From: Bradyrhizobium archetypum
GTDB taxonomy: Bacteria > Pseudomonadota > Alphaproteobacteria > Rhizobiales > Xanthobacteraceae
Direction: 5' to 3'
DNA length: 64,000 bases
Assembly: GCF_013114835.1 (NCBI RefSeq)
Contig: NZ_JAAVLW010000004.1
Coordinates: 310,001 to 374,000 of the forward strand
Within the stretch, counting starts at the first letter, position 1, and each line of letters starts with the position of its first letter. Under the pieces are notes generated by a model. The model saw nothing but the letters and a program-made list of their open reading frames with translations. It had not been told where the DNA came from and searched no databases. This document shows, one piece after another, positions 1 through 8,242 of this stretch. Position numbers and translations under genes: made by a program.

Positions 1-268
1 GACATCGCGGCGAGATGTCCGCGGCCGCTGCACGTCCTAACGAACACGTCCGGCGTGACGCTTACGTTGTGCGTGCGATGCATCGCGTCGAGCGACGCGA
101 ATCTGCGTCATGCGGACGCGCAAGGAATGTCGTGCAAAAGACGCAGTCAAGGTGTAAAGAAGACGCCGGGACAAAAACCAATCCATTTCGACAGCAAATC
201 TGTCTCATTCAACAACATTTCAAAAAGCGAGACGTCGTTACGACGTCCGAAGTCTAGGGAGATGCGCC
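1..268. other. Non-coding left edge with a perfect 8-bp-arm palindrome
   Basis: No convincing gene is seen here; the open frames have poor codon use and no family resemblance. The stretch becomes AT-richer toward 160-230. A palindrome with arms GACGTCGT (231-238) and ACGACGTC (240-247) around one base lies about 20 bases before the next gene and could be a regulator site, but nothing else supports that. Confidence 0.4.
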
Positions 269-463
269 ATGGCTCGACTCGACTCCAGCTATCTGCCTCG
301 CGGGAATCCCTGTGCCCAGTGCGGCAAGCCGATCCCGAGACCAGATTGGGTCGAGAGCAGTCCGGGACGCACATCCTTCCTCTGGTTCTGCCGCGCCTGC
401 GACTATCGCTTCGAGGCGATCGCAATCTACGAGGAAGCCGATCCCGACGCGCTCGCGGCCTGA
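269..463 (+). CDS. Small zinc-ribbon protein (hypothetical)
   Basis: This 64-residue protein has two CxxC knuckles, CAQC near residue 15 and CRAC near residue 43, separated by about 25 residues. That spacing is typical of a small zinc ribbon. The ATG is preceded by AGGGAG at a usable distance. Short acidic C terminus, no signal peptide or membrane segment, so it is probably cytosolic. Proteins of this kind are common as uncharacterised genes in Bradyrhizobium. Function is unknown; nucleic-acid or protein binding would fit a zinc ribbon but is not shown. Confidence 0.6.
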   Translation: MARLDSSYLPRGNPCAQCGKPIPRPDWVESSPGRTSFLWFCRACDYRFEAIAIYEEADPDALAA

Positions 464-594
464 AGGCCACAGTTTCATTCGAGGCTGCAGCATTTGCTGC
501 CCACCGCATTATTGGTTCGAGTCGGGTGGGGGTTCGGCCGGTCGCGTTGCGCATTTCGTGATTTCCGAATAGGACAGGCTGGTTGCCACAGAGC

Positions 595-619
595 GGAACC
601 AGCCGCCCGCTGCCACGTT
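595..619 (+). promoter_or_regulatory. σEcfG (general stress response) promoter
   Basis: GGAAC at 595-599 and CGTT at 616-619 are separated by exactly 16 bases, a perfect match to the alphaproteobacterial EcfG consensus. The predicted transcript start falls about 25 bases before the ATG of the PRC-barrel gene at 649. PRC-barrel stress proteins are frequent members of EcfG regulons. Confidence 0.75.
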
Positions 620-648
620 GATTCCTTCATCCACGTGTGGAGGGTGCT

Positions 649-1026
649 ATGGCAAGCGAGGTCATGGCCACGCCACATCCGCTGATCGCGAGCGACCGCG
701 TCGAGGGGACTGCGGTGCGCCGGCCGAACGGGGACATGGTTGGCCACATCGAACGGCTGATGATCGACAAGATCACCGGTAAAGTCTCCTATGCAATCTT
801 GAGTTTTGGCGGCTTCCTCGGCATCGGAGCCAATCTTATTCCGCTGCCGTGGGGACGGCTTCGCTACAACACGAAGTTCGAAGCCTACGAAATCAACATC
901 GACGATGAAGAGCTGAAGCGCGCGCCGTCATTCCGAGCCGACAAGGATTTCGACTGGGGCGATCGTGCGAAAGAGGTCGAGCTGCATCGCTACTACGGCA
1001 TGCCGCCCTATTGGGGCGGCTTCTGA
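649..1026 (+). CDS. PRC-barrel domain protein (stress type)
   Basis: A 125-residue cytosolic protein. The PRC-barrel core runs from about residue 15 to 85, with the typical VEGTAV..PNGDMVGHIERLMID opening followed by SYAILSFGGFLG. The C terminus is tyrosine- and proline-rich (YYGMPPYWGG). The ATG at 649 is chosen over a GTG at 637 because GGAGGG (639-644) sits at ideal distance. It lies under a perfect EcfG promoter and next to a second, exported PRC-barrel gene, so a general-stress role is likely. The molecular function of these short PRC-barrel proteins is not established. Confidence 0.85.
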   Translation: MASEVMATPHPLIASDRVEGTAVRRPNGDMVGHIERLMIDKITGKVSYAILSFGGFLGIGANLIPLPWGRLRYNTKFEAYEINIDDEELKRAPSFRADKDFDWGDRAKEVELHRYYGMPPYWGGF

Positions 1027-1062
1027 CCGCGGCGCGGATGCCCTGTTCCGTGCGGAATGTAT

Positions 1063-1087
1063 GGAACACTTGTTGAAGTGACGGGTT
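1063..1087 (+). promoter_or_regulatory. Probable σEcfG-like promoter
   Basis: GGAAC at 1063-1067 is followed after 16 bases by GGTT (1084-1087), three of four matches to the CGTT −10 element. It lies 35 bases before the second PRC-barrel gene, mirroring the perfect site upstream of the first one. Confidence 0.45.
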
Positions 1088-1121
1088 CTCCCAAGGCGTT
1101 TCTGAACTGAGGAGAACCGAT

Positions 1122-1661
1122 ATGTTAACCAAATATGCCGTTGCCAGCGTCGCGGCTTCCGCGCTGCTGGCGAGTGTCGCGTTCGCGCAAACTCCGTCGG
1201 CAACGACAGACCGCGCCACCACGGCCGCACCTGCGGCGGCGTCCGATACCTCGTCGTTCAAGGGCAACTGGCGGACTTCGAAGCTGGTCGGCCTGAATGT
1301 GTACAACGACAGCAACGAAAGCCTCGGGTCGATCAATGATCTCCTGACCGACAAGAACGGCGACATCAAAGCCGCCGTGATCGGCGTCGGCGGCTTCCTC
1401 GGCGTCGGCGAGCATCTGGTTGCGGTATCGTTCGACAAGCTGAAATTCGTCGATGAGCCGGTTGCCTATACCGGTGCCTCGACGCAGCCCGCAACCGGCG
1501 GCGCACGGCCTACGACAGGCACAGGCACGACGACGGGTGCCGCGACCGCACCGGCGGCGCCTGCCACCAAGAAGAACCCGTGGTATCCCGATCACGCCGT
1601 GTTCAGCGCGACCAAGGATCAGTTGAAGGCGATGCCGGAGTTCAAGTACTCGACCGAGTGA
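1122..1661 (+). CDS. Exported PRC-barrel domain protein
   Basis: This 179-residue protein starts with a signal peptide (ASALLASVAFAQ, cleavage near residue 23). A Thr/Ala-rich spacer follows, then a PRC-barrel domain around residues 45-115 (LVGLNVYNDSNESLGSINDL and the GVGGFLGVGEHLVAV strand pair). A second Thr/Gly/Ala-rich linker leads to a short conserved tail (NPWYPDHAVFSATKDQLKAM). The architecture predicts a periplasmic protein. GAGGAGA precedes the ATG. It follows the cytosolic PRC-barrel gene by 95 bases and has a near-consensus EcfG promoter, so the two are probably co-induced under stress. A strong terminator follows. Confidence 0.85.
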   Translation: MLTKYAVASVAASALLASVAFAQTPSATTDRATTAAPAAASDTSSFKGNWRTSKLVGLNVYNDSNESLGSINDLLTDKNGDIKAAVIGVGGFLGVGEHLVAVSFDKLKFVDEPVAYTGASTQPATGGARPTTGTGTTTGAATAPAAPATKKNPWYPDHAVFSATKDQLKAMPEFKYSTE

Positions 1662-1690
1662 AGTCACGGCCTCAGCGACCAGACTTCCTC

Positions 1691-1732
1691 AAAATGGCCG
1701 GACGGCGTGATGCCGTCCGGCCATTTGATTTT
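1691..1732 (+). terminator. Rho-independent terminator
   Basis: A perfect 15-bp stem (1692-1706 with 1712-1726, loop GTGAT) is followed by GATTTTG. It lies 30 bases after the exported PRC-barrel gene. Confidence 0.85.
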
Positions 1733-1803
1733 GCGCGAGGCCTCTCTGCGCAATGGTGCGGCGCATCCTATCAGCGCGCGCGTGGCGATGTTAGTTTGTA
1801 GGC

Positions 1804-1826
1804 GGCAGGAGCCCCTGCCTCCTGCC
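1804..1826 (+). other. Hairpin in dodecin leader
   Basis: GGCAGGAG (1804-1811) pairs with CTCCTGCC (1819-1826) around a 7-base loop, 33 bases before the dodecin ATG. The left arm resembles a ribosome-binding sequence, but the true SD is downstream. It may affect mRNA structure or stability; no function is shown. Confidence 0.35.
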
Positions 1827-1858
1827 TTGAAATACCCTTGCATCAACGGGAGGACGAC

Positions 1859-2074
1859 ATGGCTGACAGCGTTTACAAGGTCATCGAGGTGATCGGCACC
1901 AGCACGGAATCCTGGGAAAAGGCCGCTGCCGGCGCGGTCAGCCGCGCGGGAGAGACGCTGCGCGATCTGCGCGTCGCCGAGGTGATGAAACTGGATCTGC
2001 AACTCGACGCCAGCGGCAAGGTCGAAGCCTACCGCGCCAAGCTGAGCCTGTCGTTCAAGTTCGAAGGGTCTTAA
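1859..2074 (+). CDS. Dodecin family flavin-binding protein
   Basis: A 71-residue protein with the full dodecin pattern: VYKVIEVIGTSTESWEKAA at the N terminus, then one helix and two long strands (VAEVMKLDLQL, KVEAYRAKLSLSFKFE). Dodecins form hollow dodecamers that store or buffer flavins such as riboflavin, lumichrome or FMN. Start at ATG 1859, with GGGAGGA directly upstream at 1849-1854, instead of an earlier TTG. Monocistronic: a terminator precedes it and repeat sequence follows. Position next to PRC-barrel stress genes fits a protective role. Confidence 0.92.
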   Translation: MADSVYKVIEVIGTSTESWEKAAAGAVSRAGETLRDLRVAEVMKLDLQLDASGKVEAYRAKLSLSFKFEGS

Positions 2075-2110
2075 GTCGTCATTGCGCCAACGGGTCGCGC
2101 GAATGCGCGC

Positions 2111-2190
2111 CCGATGACAGGCTCCGCAACGAAGCAATCCATCTCTCCAGCGAGATACATGGATTGCTTCGCTTTGCTCGCAATTGACGG
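2111..2190. repeat. Palindromic repeat, family B (degenerate)
   Basis: An inverted arrangement of GAAGCAATCCATCTCTC and GGATTGCTTCG ending in a CGCAATTGACG tail. It is a decayed copy of the element also seen at 9016, 34291 and 47814. It fills the gap between dodecin and the convergent DUF4403 gene. Confidence 0.7.
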
Positions 2191-2209
2191 GGAGAGAGGC
2201 GTGCAGGCA

Positions 2210-3778
2210 TCACAGCGCCGGCAGCGCGGTCACGTAGACGTTGATCGCGCCTTCGGCTTCGGCGATCACGCGCAGCGTCTTGGAGTCGAAGGCGATGCCG
2301 GCGAGCCGGAGCTTGCTGATCTCTGCCGAGACGCGCAGCCCGTCCTCGTTCTTCTGAAAATCGGCCACAGCGGCGGCAATCTTCTGCTGCGCGTTGCTGG
2401 CGAACGGCTTGAGATCGATCGTCGCCTTTTCCGCCAGCGTCTTCTGCAAATGCGGCATCGCCGCGCGCGCCGCGGCGCCCAGCAGTCCGAAGGCAGCCTC
2501 CGACTCGACGGCGAGTTCGATATCGGCGAGCCGCAGTGTCTGCTGCGCCTGATCGAGCACCGGCCTTCCCCAGATATGCACGTTGGCTTCGCCACCGAGG
2601 CCGAGGAAACTCTTCTTCTCCTTGGCGCTCACCAGGAGCGAAATCAGCAGGCGGTCGCCGGATGCGGCGATGCTGACGTGCTTGACGGTGACGTCGACCG
2701 CGCCCGAACCGTCTTCCGGAAAGGTCTTTCCGGCGAACTGCGCCTCCACGATCCCTGTGATCTCCGTAAAGGGCAGGTCGATGGGAACGCCGATCGCGAC
2801 CTTGCCCGGCGTCGGCGGCAGAACCGCGATGGTAGCGGGGAACGGGCAGGACGGTTTTGTTTCGACCGGCGTGATCCGGGTTTCCGCCTCGATGCCCAGG
2901 GTCAGTATCAGGTTTGAGGCATCAACCCGCGGCTGCGCGGCAATTGCTCGCGTCGGACGCAACTCGAGCCACAGCGCCGGCATGGTCGAGCCCGCGGTCG
3001 CGCCCTGCAGCGGGATCGAGCGGCAGGCCTTGATCCATTGCGCGCGGGCGTTCCGTTCGAACGTCGGATCGTTCTTCATGCGCGCCTGCACCAGCGCGAT
3101 CTGCTCGGCGACGTTCTGATCGATCAGCGGCTTCACCTGCGCGGGCACGTTGACGCGCGCGCCCGCGACGCTGAGGCTGGTGTCGCCGAGATTGACCTGG
3201 CCTGCGAGGTTCGGATCGATGCGCCAGTTCTCGGTGATCCTCGGCTTTGAGGTGATGACGACGTTGCCCCTGATCTCGGCGCTGGCATTGAGATTCTTGA
3301 TGTTCACGCTGCCGATCTGCTTGGCGACGTTGCCGCCGAGCAGGCCGGCGAGCGCATCGCCGACCGCGCCGGTCGCCTTGGCCGACAGCGAGCCGGTGAC
3401 GTTCAGCGTGCCCGTCAGCGGCGTCGCCAGCGACAGCACGTCCTGCGCGCCGGTTGTGCTGATCGGCCCGCGCGAGGCGGTCCAGCCGATATCGGCGTTC
3501 TGCAGGATCTGCGAAATCGGATTGTCCGCCTTGCCGGCGAACGAACGTGGCGCACCGCGATCGGCGGCGTCGCGGATTGCCGAGAGCGCCACCGCAATCG
3601 GCGCCACCACTGTGGATGCGCGCGTTGCCGGCGGCAGCGGCGGCAATTCGGCGAGCGCGGGCGGCCGATTCGTGGCGCGCGGCGCCACGAAGTCCAACAC
3701 CTTCAGGCTGACGACAAACGAGATGACGAGCACCGCAAGCGCGATCGCCATCGTCCTGACTCGCACCGGCAGACGCAT
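2210..3778 (-). CDS. DUF4403 family membrane-anchored protein
   Basis: A 522-residue protein with one N-terminal membrane segment (AIALAVLVISFVVSLKVLDF), then a long β-rich region matching DUF4403 (GPISTTGAQDVLSLATPLTG, repeated SLSVAGARV-like strands, DLPFTEITGIVEAQFAGK). The family is predicted to be periplasmic and anchored in the inner membrane, with a lipid-binding tubular fold proposed by analogy. The ATG at 3778 gives a normal signal anchor; an upstream in-frame TTG at 3811 would add 11 residues. It is followed on the same strand, upstream in transcription, by an L,D-transpeptidase, so a cell-envelope role is plausible but unproven. Confidence 0.75.
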   Translation of the reverse strand: MRLPVRVRTMAIALAVLVISFVVSLKVLDFVAPRATNRPPALAELPPLPPATRASTVVAPIAVALSAIRDAADRGAPRSFAGKADNPISQILQNADIGWTASRGPISTTGAQDVLSLATPLTGTLNVTGSLSAKATGAVGDALAGLLGGNVAKQIGSVNIKNLNASAEIRGNVVITSKPRITENWRIDPNLAGQVNLGDTSLSVAGARVNVPAQVKPLIDQNVAEQIALVQARMKNDPTFERNARAQWIKACRSIPLQGATAGSTMPALWLELRPTRAIAAQPRVDASNLILTLGIEAETRITPVETKPSCPFPATIAVLPPTPGKVAIGVPIDLPFTEITGIVEAQFAGKTFPEDGSGAVDVTVKHVSIAASGDRLLISLLVSAKEKKSFLGLGGEANVHIWGRPVLDQAQQTLRLADIELAVESEAAFGLLGAAARAAMPHLQKTLAEKATIDLKPFASNAQQKIAAAVADFQKNEDGLRVSAEISKLRLAGIAFDSKTLRVIAEAEGAINVYVTALPAL

Positions 3779-3880
3779 CGTCCCCGCGGACCCCAATGAA
3801 TCGCCCCACAAGGTTTTACAGGGGCGGCGAGGCGGACGCCACCGCGCAGTGAGGCGACGACATCAAGTCAATACAAGACA

Positions 3881-3900
3881 GCCCCGGCGAATGCCGGGGC
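3881..3900 (-). terminator. Stem-loop, probable terminator of the L,D-transpeptidase gene
   Basis: A perfect 8-bp stem, GCCCCGGC/GCCGGGGC, with a 4-base loop. On the minus strand it is followed by a T-rich tract. It lies 45 bases after the stop of the transpeptidase gene. Confidence 0.5.
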
Positions 3901-3910
3901 CGTTCCTCGC

Positions 3911-3940
3911 GTTTTGAAAATCTTAGTTTTGAAAATCTTA
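3911..3940. repeat. 15-bp tandem duplication
   Basis: GTTTTGAAAATCTTA occurs twice in direct tandem (3911-3925 and 3926-3940), ending five bases before the stop codon of the transpeptidase. It looks like a recent slippage duplication. Confidence 0.9.
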
Positions 3941-3944
3941 TGCC

Positions 3945-4619
3945 TTAGCGGATGGTGCGGCCGAGATCGGCGCGGCGATCCGTCATCGGCAGCACGATCA
4001 CCTTGGTTCCGACGCTGACCCGCGAATACAGATCGATGACGTCTTCATTGGTGAGGCGCAGGCAGCCCGAGGACACGCGGGTGCCGATGGTCTCCGGCGC
4101 GTTGGTACCGTGGATGCGGTAGATGGTGCCGCCGAGATACATCGCGCGGGCGCCGAGCGGGTTGCCCGGGCCGCCGGTCATGTGGCGCGGCAGATAGGGC
4201 TGGCGGGCGATCATTTCCGGGGGCGGAGTCCAGTCCGGCCATTCGGCCTTCCGGGTGATCGTCTGGGTGCCTGACCAGGTGAAGCCGTCGCGGCCGATGC
4301 CGATGCCATAGCGCATCGCCTGGCCGTTGCCGAGCACGAGATAGAGATAGGTGTTCGGGGTATCGATGATGACCGTGCCCGGCGCCTCGCGGGTATCGTA
4401 GTGCACGACCTGGCGGCGCAGGCGGGCCGGCAGCTCGAAGCGCTCTTCTTCCTGCGGCGCAGCCGCGACCGGCGGCGGGGTCGTCTCGATCTGCGGCAGG
4501 AAAAACGGAAACAGCGGCAATGGGGCCGCAGCGGCGGGCGCGGAAAAGGCGGTCGCGCCGATCGCCAGCGCCCCGAAGGCGGCAGCCGCGAGGCGGGTCA
4601 GTCTCGATGAATTGGACAT
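3945..4619 (-). CDS. L,D-transpeptidase (YkuD domain)
   Basis: A 224-residue exported enzyme. The signal peptide covers residues 1-32 (GALAIGATAFSAPAAAA). The YkuD domain spans about 80-215 and carries the catalytic motif with His170 and Cys186 in HGTNAPETIGTRVSSGCLRL. Such enzymes make 3-3 cross-links in peptidoglycan or attach proteins to meso-DAP in the periplasm. Start chosen at the ATG with GGGGGA six bases upstream; an upstream in-frame start at 4646 would disrupt the signal peptide. Rhizobia carry many paralogs, so the exact substrate cannot be assigned. Confidence 0.9.
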   Translation of the reverse strand: MSNSSRLTRLAAAAFGALAIGATAFSAPAAAAPLPLFPFFLPQIETTPPPVAAAPQEEERFELPARLRRQVVHYDTREAPGTVIIDTPNTYLYLVLGNGQAMRYGIGIGRDGFTWSGTQTITRKAEWPDWTPPPEMIARQPYLPRHMTGGPGNPLGARAMYLGGTIYRIHGTNAPETIGTRVSSGCLRLTNEDVIDLYSRVSVGTKVIVLPMTDRRADLGRTIR

Positions 4620-4779
4620 GGTCGTCCCCCTGTTTGTCGCACCCATTCGGCGCGTCGTTGGGGAAACCTCTACCGATGAACCGTTTCAGGACATTTGCAC
4701 GAAATCGCCAAAATGGTTTCGTGGCGTTAGGGAATTGTTTCGTTAAGGTTTCGTTGACTTCGCCTGTCCCGACAACCGA

Positions 4780-6183
4780 TCAGCCCTGGCCGGCGCGTAT
4801 CCGCGGCGCGTCTGGAGCGGTGGCGCCGGCGAGCACGGCGCGGCGGTCGGCGATCGCATGGTGGAATTGTTCGAGGGCGAGCGCGATCACTGACAGGTCG
4901 CCTTCCTCGACGGTACCGTCGTCATAGCAATCGAGGGTTTCGCGCAACATGCCGTCGGCCGCGCTTTGCATTTCCGCGAGCTCTTCCGGCGTCTCGGCCC
5001 TCCTTGCCCGCGCAATCAGCTCAAGCAGATGATCGCGGTGGGCGATGTACTTCTCACGATCGTCCCTGTTCCAGTAGTGCCTGAACCAGGCGCCGGCCGA
5101 TCCGAGGCCCGAAAGGATCAGGATCGCGAACCAGATGTAGTCGGTATATTTTTCAAGGAACGTTCGCTCGTTGCCGTCGATATAGGCCGCCGCGCCCGCA
5201 TGCGCCGGTAACGCTGCGTCCTTGTCGGTATCCGGTTTTTCGATCTGCGAGGCGGTCGGCAATTCACGCGCCAATTGCTGGCGATTGGTGAAGAGCTGGC
5301 GGGCGAAGGCGGCGACCGCCGTGTCCGACAACGACTTTGGCGCGATGATCAGGTGGTTGATGGCCACCGTATCGACCTTGTCTTCCGGCCGCTGCGGCGA
5401 AGAGCCGAAGATGCTGGCGGGAATTTCCTCGGATTCATAGATCGGGTTTTTCTTGGCGATCGCGTCCGCAACCTCGATCGGCAGGAATTTCGGCTCGCCG
5501 CGGGCCGCAGCGGTTGCCGCGATCGCGTCCACCGTGATCTTGCTCTTGAGCGGGCCGACCGCCATGAAGGCATCGACCGATTGATCTTTCGCCATTTCGC
5601 CGATCTGGTTGGTGGCGAACTGGCTTATCGTGACCTTGTCGGGATTGATGCCGGACTCTTTCAGGATCGCGCGCAGCAGCGCGACATTGGCCTGCGTCCG
5701 CCCGATCACGCCGACGCGGTGGCCGGACAGTTCATCGAGGCTCTTGATCTTCGGCGTGGGCTGCTTCTTCGAGCCCTTGGCGGGAAGGCCGGAAGGCGCC
5801 CACAGCACGACGACATTCTTGCGCAGGATGGCGACCGACTCGGCATTGGCCGGCAGGTTGAGGTCGCCGCGCGCCACCGCAAGATCGGCCTTGCCGTCCG
5901 TGAACAGCGCGATGCTTTCCACCGCGCCTTCCGTCGTGATCGGCGCCAGCCGTACCGAGTTGCCCTCGCGGGCAAAGGTCTGCGCCATCAGCTGGACCAG
6001 TTTCTGGTCTTCGCTGCCGGCAGGGCCCACCGCAATCCGCAGCGTGGTCGGCCGCAGCACGTAATACAGCGTGCCGGCGGCAACGCCAAACGCGAGCATG
6101 CCGACGGCAAGGATCAGCAAAGCATAGCTCTGCCGCCTCCGCCGCCGGCGGGATCGCGCAGGATTGTCGTTCGCGTTTGACAT
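4780..6183 (-). CDS. TAXI-family TRAP-type solute-binding protein, membrane tethered
   Basis: A 467-residue protein. A basic N terminus (RSRRRRRRQS) leads into a membrane segment at about 20-42, then a TAXI-type binding domain (about 48-335: LRIAVGPAGSEDQKLVQLMA, KADLAVARGDL, ATNQIGEMAKDQSVDAFMAV). A second membrane segment (DYIWFAILILSGLGSAGAWF) and a cytosolic helical tail of about 100 residues follow. Ordinary TAXI proteins are soluble and pair with DctQM-type permeases, but no permease gene is present here. The two anchors and the cytosolic tail suggest sensing or scaffolding more than uptake, which is inference. It is divergent from the glycosyltransferase at 6315. Confidence 0.8.
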   Translation of the reverse strand: MSNANDNPARSRRRRRRQSYALLILAVGMLAFGVAAGTLYYVLRPTTLRIAVGPAGSEDQKLVQLMAQTFAREGNSVRLAPITTEGAVESIALFTDGKADLAVARGDLNLPANAESVAILRKNVVVLWAPSGLPAKGSKKQPTPKIKSLDELSGHRVGVIGRTQANVALLRAILKESGINPDKVTISQFATNQIGEMAKDQSVDAFMAVGPLKSKITVDAIAATAAARGEPKFLPIEVADAIAKKNPIYESEEIPASIFGSSPQRPEDKVDTVAINHLIIAPKSLSDTAVAAFARQLFTNRQQLARELPTASQIEKPDTDKDAALPAHAGAAAYIDGNERTFLEKYTDYIWFAILILSGLGSAGAWFRHYWNRDDREKYIAHRDHLLELIARARRAETPEELAEMQSAADGMLRETLDCYDDGTVEEGDLSVIALALEQFHHAIADRRAVLAGATAPDAPRIRAGQG

Positions 6184-6314
6184 CGTTCTGTCACGTTACC
6201 TGAAAAGCGTGGAGATGGGTTTAAAAAACAACCTTACAGAACGATGACGTCATACGCCTGAAATATCCATGTCCCAACGTCGGATTTGAGAATCATTAAT
6301 CTCGGGTCCGGGAC

Positions 6315-7370
6315 ATGAAGATCTTGATTGCGACCGATGCGTGGCATCCGCAGGTGAACGGCGTCGTCCGCACGCTGACCTCGCTTTCGCGCAGCGCCGC
6401 TGCGCTCGGCGCCGATATCGCCTTCCTCACCCCGGACGGATTTCCATCGATGGCGCTGCCGACCTATCCGGGACTGCGCATCGCGCTGCCGAACCGGCGC
6501 GAGATTGCGCGCCGGATCGAGGCGGCCGCGCCGGACGCCATTCATATCGCAACCGAGGGGCCGATCGGCTGGATGGTGCGTGCCTATTGCCGCCGCCGCA
6601 AGCTCGCGTTCACCACCTCCTATACGACGCGGTTTCCCGAATATATCGAGGTCCGCACCGGGCTGCCGGCCAGCGTCGGCTACGCGGTGCTGCGGCACTT
6701 TCATGCCGCGGCTTCCACGACCATGGTCGCGACCGATTCCCTGCGGCAGGAACTTTCCGCGCGCGGCTTCCGCAAGCTCGGCTTCTGGACGCGCGGCGTC
6801 GACACCGAGCTGTTCAACCCGGATGGCCCCGCGACCCTGGACCTGCCGCGGCCGATCTTCATGACCATGGGCCGCGTCGCGGTGGAAAAGAACCTCGAAG
6901 CGTTTCTGTCGCTCGACCTGCCGGGCTCGAAAGTCGTCGTCGGCGACGGACCGCAGAAGGCGCAGCTCGAACGGCAATATCTTGATGCGATCTTCCTCGG
7001 CGAGAAAAAGGGTGCCGACCTGACCGCGCATCTTGCCGCCGCCGATGTCTTCGTGTTTCCGAGCCTGACCGACACGTTCGGCGTCGTGCAGCTCGAGGCA
7101 TTGGCGTGCGGAACGCCGGTCGCGGCATTCCCGGTCACCGGCCCGAAGGACGTCATCGCCGATCATCCGATCGGCGCAATCGATACTGACCTGCGCAGCG
7201 CGTGCCTGCGCGCACTCACCATGTCGCGCGAGGCCTGCCGGAATTTTGCGCTTTCGCGCTCCTGGGAAAACAGCGCGCGGCAGTTCATCGGCAATCTGAC
7301 GGCACTGCAGCCGAGCCGCACGCTGCGGCCGGTGCTCGGGGTGCCCGCTACCAGCGCCGTGCAGGGCTGA
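6315..7370 (+). CDS. GT4 family glycosyltransferase (mannosyltransferase-like)
   Basis: A 351-residue GT-B enzyme. The N-terminal acceptor domain begins MKILIATDAWHPQVNGVVRT, typical of MgtA/GtfA-like α-mannosyl or glucuronosyl transferases that modify lipids. The C-terminal donor domain carries TMGRVAVEKNLEAFL, VVVGDGPQKAQLE and the E-x7-E region in SLTDTFGVVQLEALACGTPV. It lacks a membrane segment and is probably peripheral at the inner face. Sixty bases downstream is pmtA, so a role in glycolipid or lipid headgroup synthesis is likely. The sugar and acceptor are not determined by the sequence. Confidence 0.85.
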   Translation: MKILIATDAWHPQVNGVVRTLTSLSRSAAALGADIAFLTPDGFPSMALPTYPGLRIALPNRREIARRIEAAAPDAIHIATEGPIGWMVRAYCRRRKLAFTTSYTTRFPEYIEVRTGLPASVGYAVLRHFHAAASTTMVATDSLRQELSARGFRKLGFWTRGVDTELFNPDGPATLDLPRPIFMTMGRVAVEKNLEAFLSLDLPGSKVVVGDGPQKAQLERQYLDAIFLGEKKGADLTAHLAAADVFVFPSLTDTFGVVQLEALACGTPVAAFPVTGPKDVIADHPIGAIDTDLRSACLRALTMSREACRNFALSRSWENSARQFIGNLTALQPSRTLRPVLGVPATSAVQG

Positions 7371-7429
7371 GCAGGGAAATTCGATCTTCAAGATAGGCTT
7401 TTGCGTGAGACGAGAAGGCAGAACCAACC

Positions 7430-8119
7430 ATGGCAGATATCATCAAGCTTGACGGTGCGAGGCAGCTCGATTTCGACCGCGAAACGGTCGAGCAGGCCTA
7501 TGACCGCTGGGCGCCGGTTTACGACCTCGTGTTCGGGGGCGTGTTTTCGAAAGGCCGCAAGGCGGCGATTGCGGCAACCAACAAGATCGGCGGCCGCGTG
7601 CTCGAGGTCGGTGTCGGCACCGGGATTTCGCTGCCGCTCTACGCGCCGCATCTGCGCATCTTCGGCACCGATATTTCGGAAGCGATGCTGCAGAAGGCGA
7701 AGAAGCGCGTCGACGAGCTCGGCCTGAAGAATATCGAGGGCCTTGCGGTGATGGACGCCGAAAGCCTCGAATTCCCCGATGATTCCTTCGACGTGGTGAT
7801 GGCGCAATATGTCGTCACCGCGGTGCCGAACCCCGAAAAGGCGCTCGACGAATTCGCCCGCGTGCTGCGGCCGGGCGGCGAGCTGATCATCCTGACCCGC
7901 GTCAGCGCCGATGCCGGCATGCGGCGCTTCATCGAGCAGCGGCTGCAGCCGGTGGTCCGTCCGCTCGGCTTCCGCACCGCCGAATTCGCCTGGTCGCGAT
8001 ACGCGCAGTGGCTGGCGGGTGCGCGCGGCATGGAGCTGGCGGAGCGTCGCCTGATCCCGCCGCTCGGACATTTCTCCCTGGTGCGCTTCCGTAAAGCCGA
8101 CGTCGCCGCGGCGGCCTGA
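7430..8119 (+). CDS. pmtA: Phosphatidylethanolamine N-methyltransferase, Rhodobacter type
   Basis: A 229-residue soluble SAM methyltransferase. Motif I (VLEVGVGTGISLPLY) lies at about 57-71, motif II near VMDAESLEFPDDSFDVV and motif III in VLRPGGELIILTR. The N-terminal AYDRWAPVYDLVFG is characteristic of bacterial PmtA, which methylates phosphatidylethanolamine stepwise toward phosphatidylcholine. PC matters for rhizobial symbiosis. It sits between a lipid-type glycosyltransferase and a membrane protein, with a PS decarboxylase 3 kb away that could supply PE. A UbiE-like methyltransferase is the main alternative. Confidence 0.8.
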   Translation: MADIIKLDGARQLDFDRETVEQAYDRWAPVYDLVFGGVFSKGRKAAIAATNKIGGRVLEVGVGTGISLPLYAPHLRIFGTDISEAMLQKAKKRVDELGLKNIEGLAVMDAESLEFPDDSFDVVMAQYVVTAVPNPEKALDEFARVLRPGGELIILTRVSADAGMRRFIEQRLQPVVRPLGFRTAEFAWSRYAQWLAGARGMELAERRLIPPLGHFSLVRFRKADVAAAA

Positions 8120-8242
8120 CGCGCGAGCGTTGCCGATTGCGTCATCGCGTCGCTGCGCTTTGTCACATGTCAACTTCATGATGTCACATGCCGGACATCG
8201 AATCTCGATAACGTCACACCCGAAAGAATGAGGGGGTAAAGA

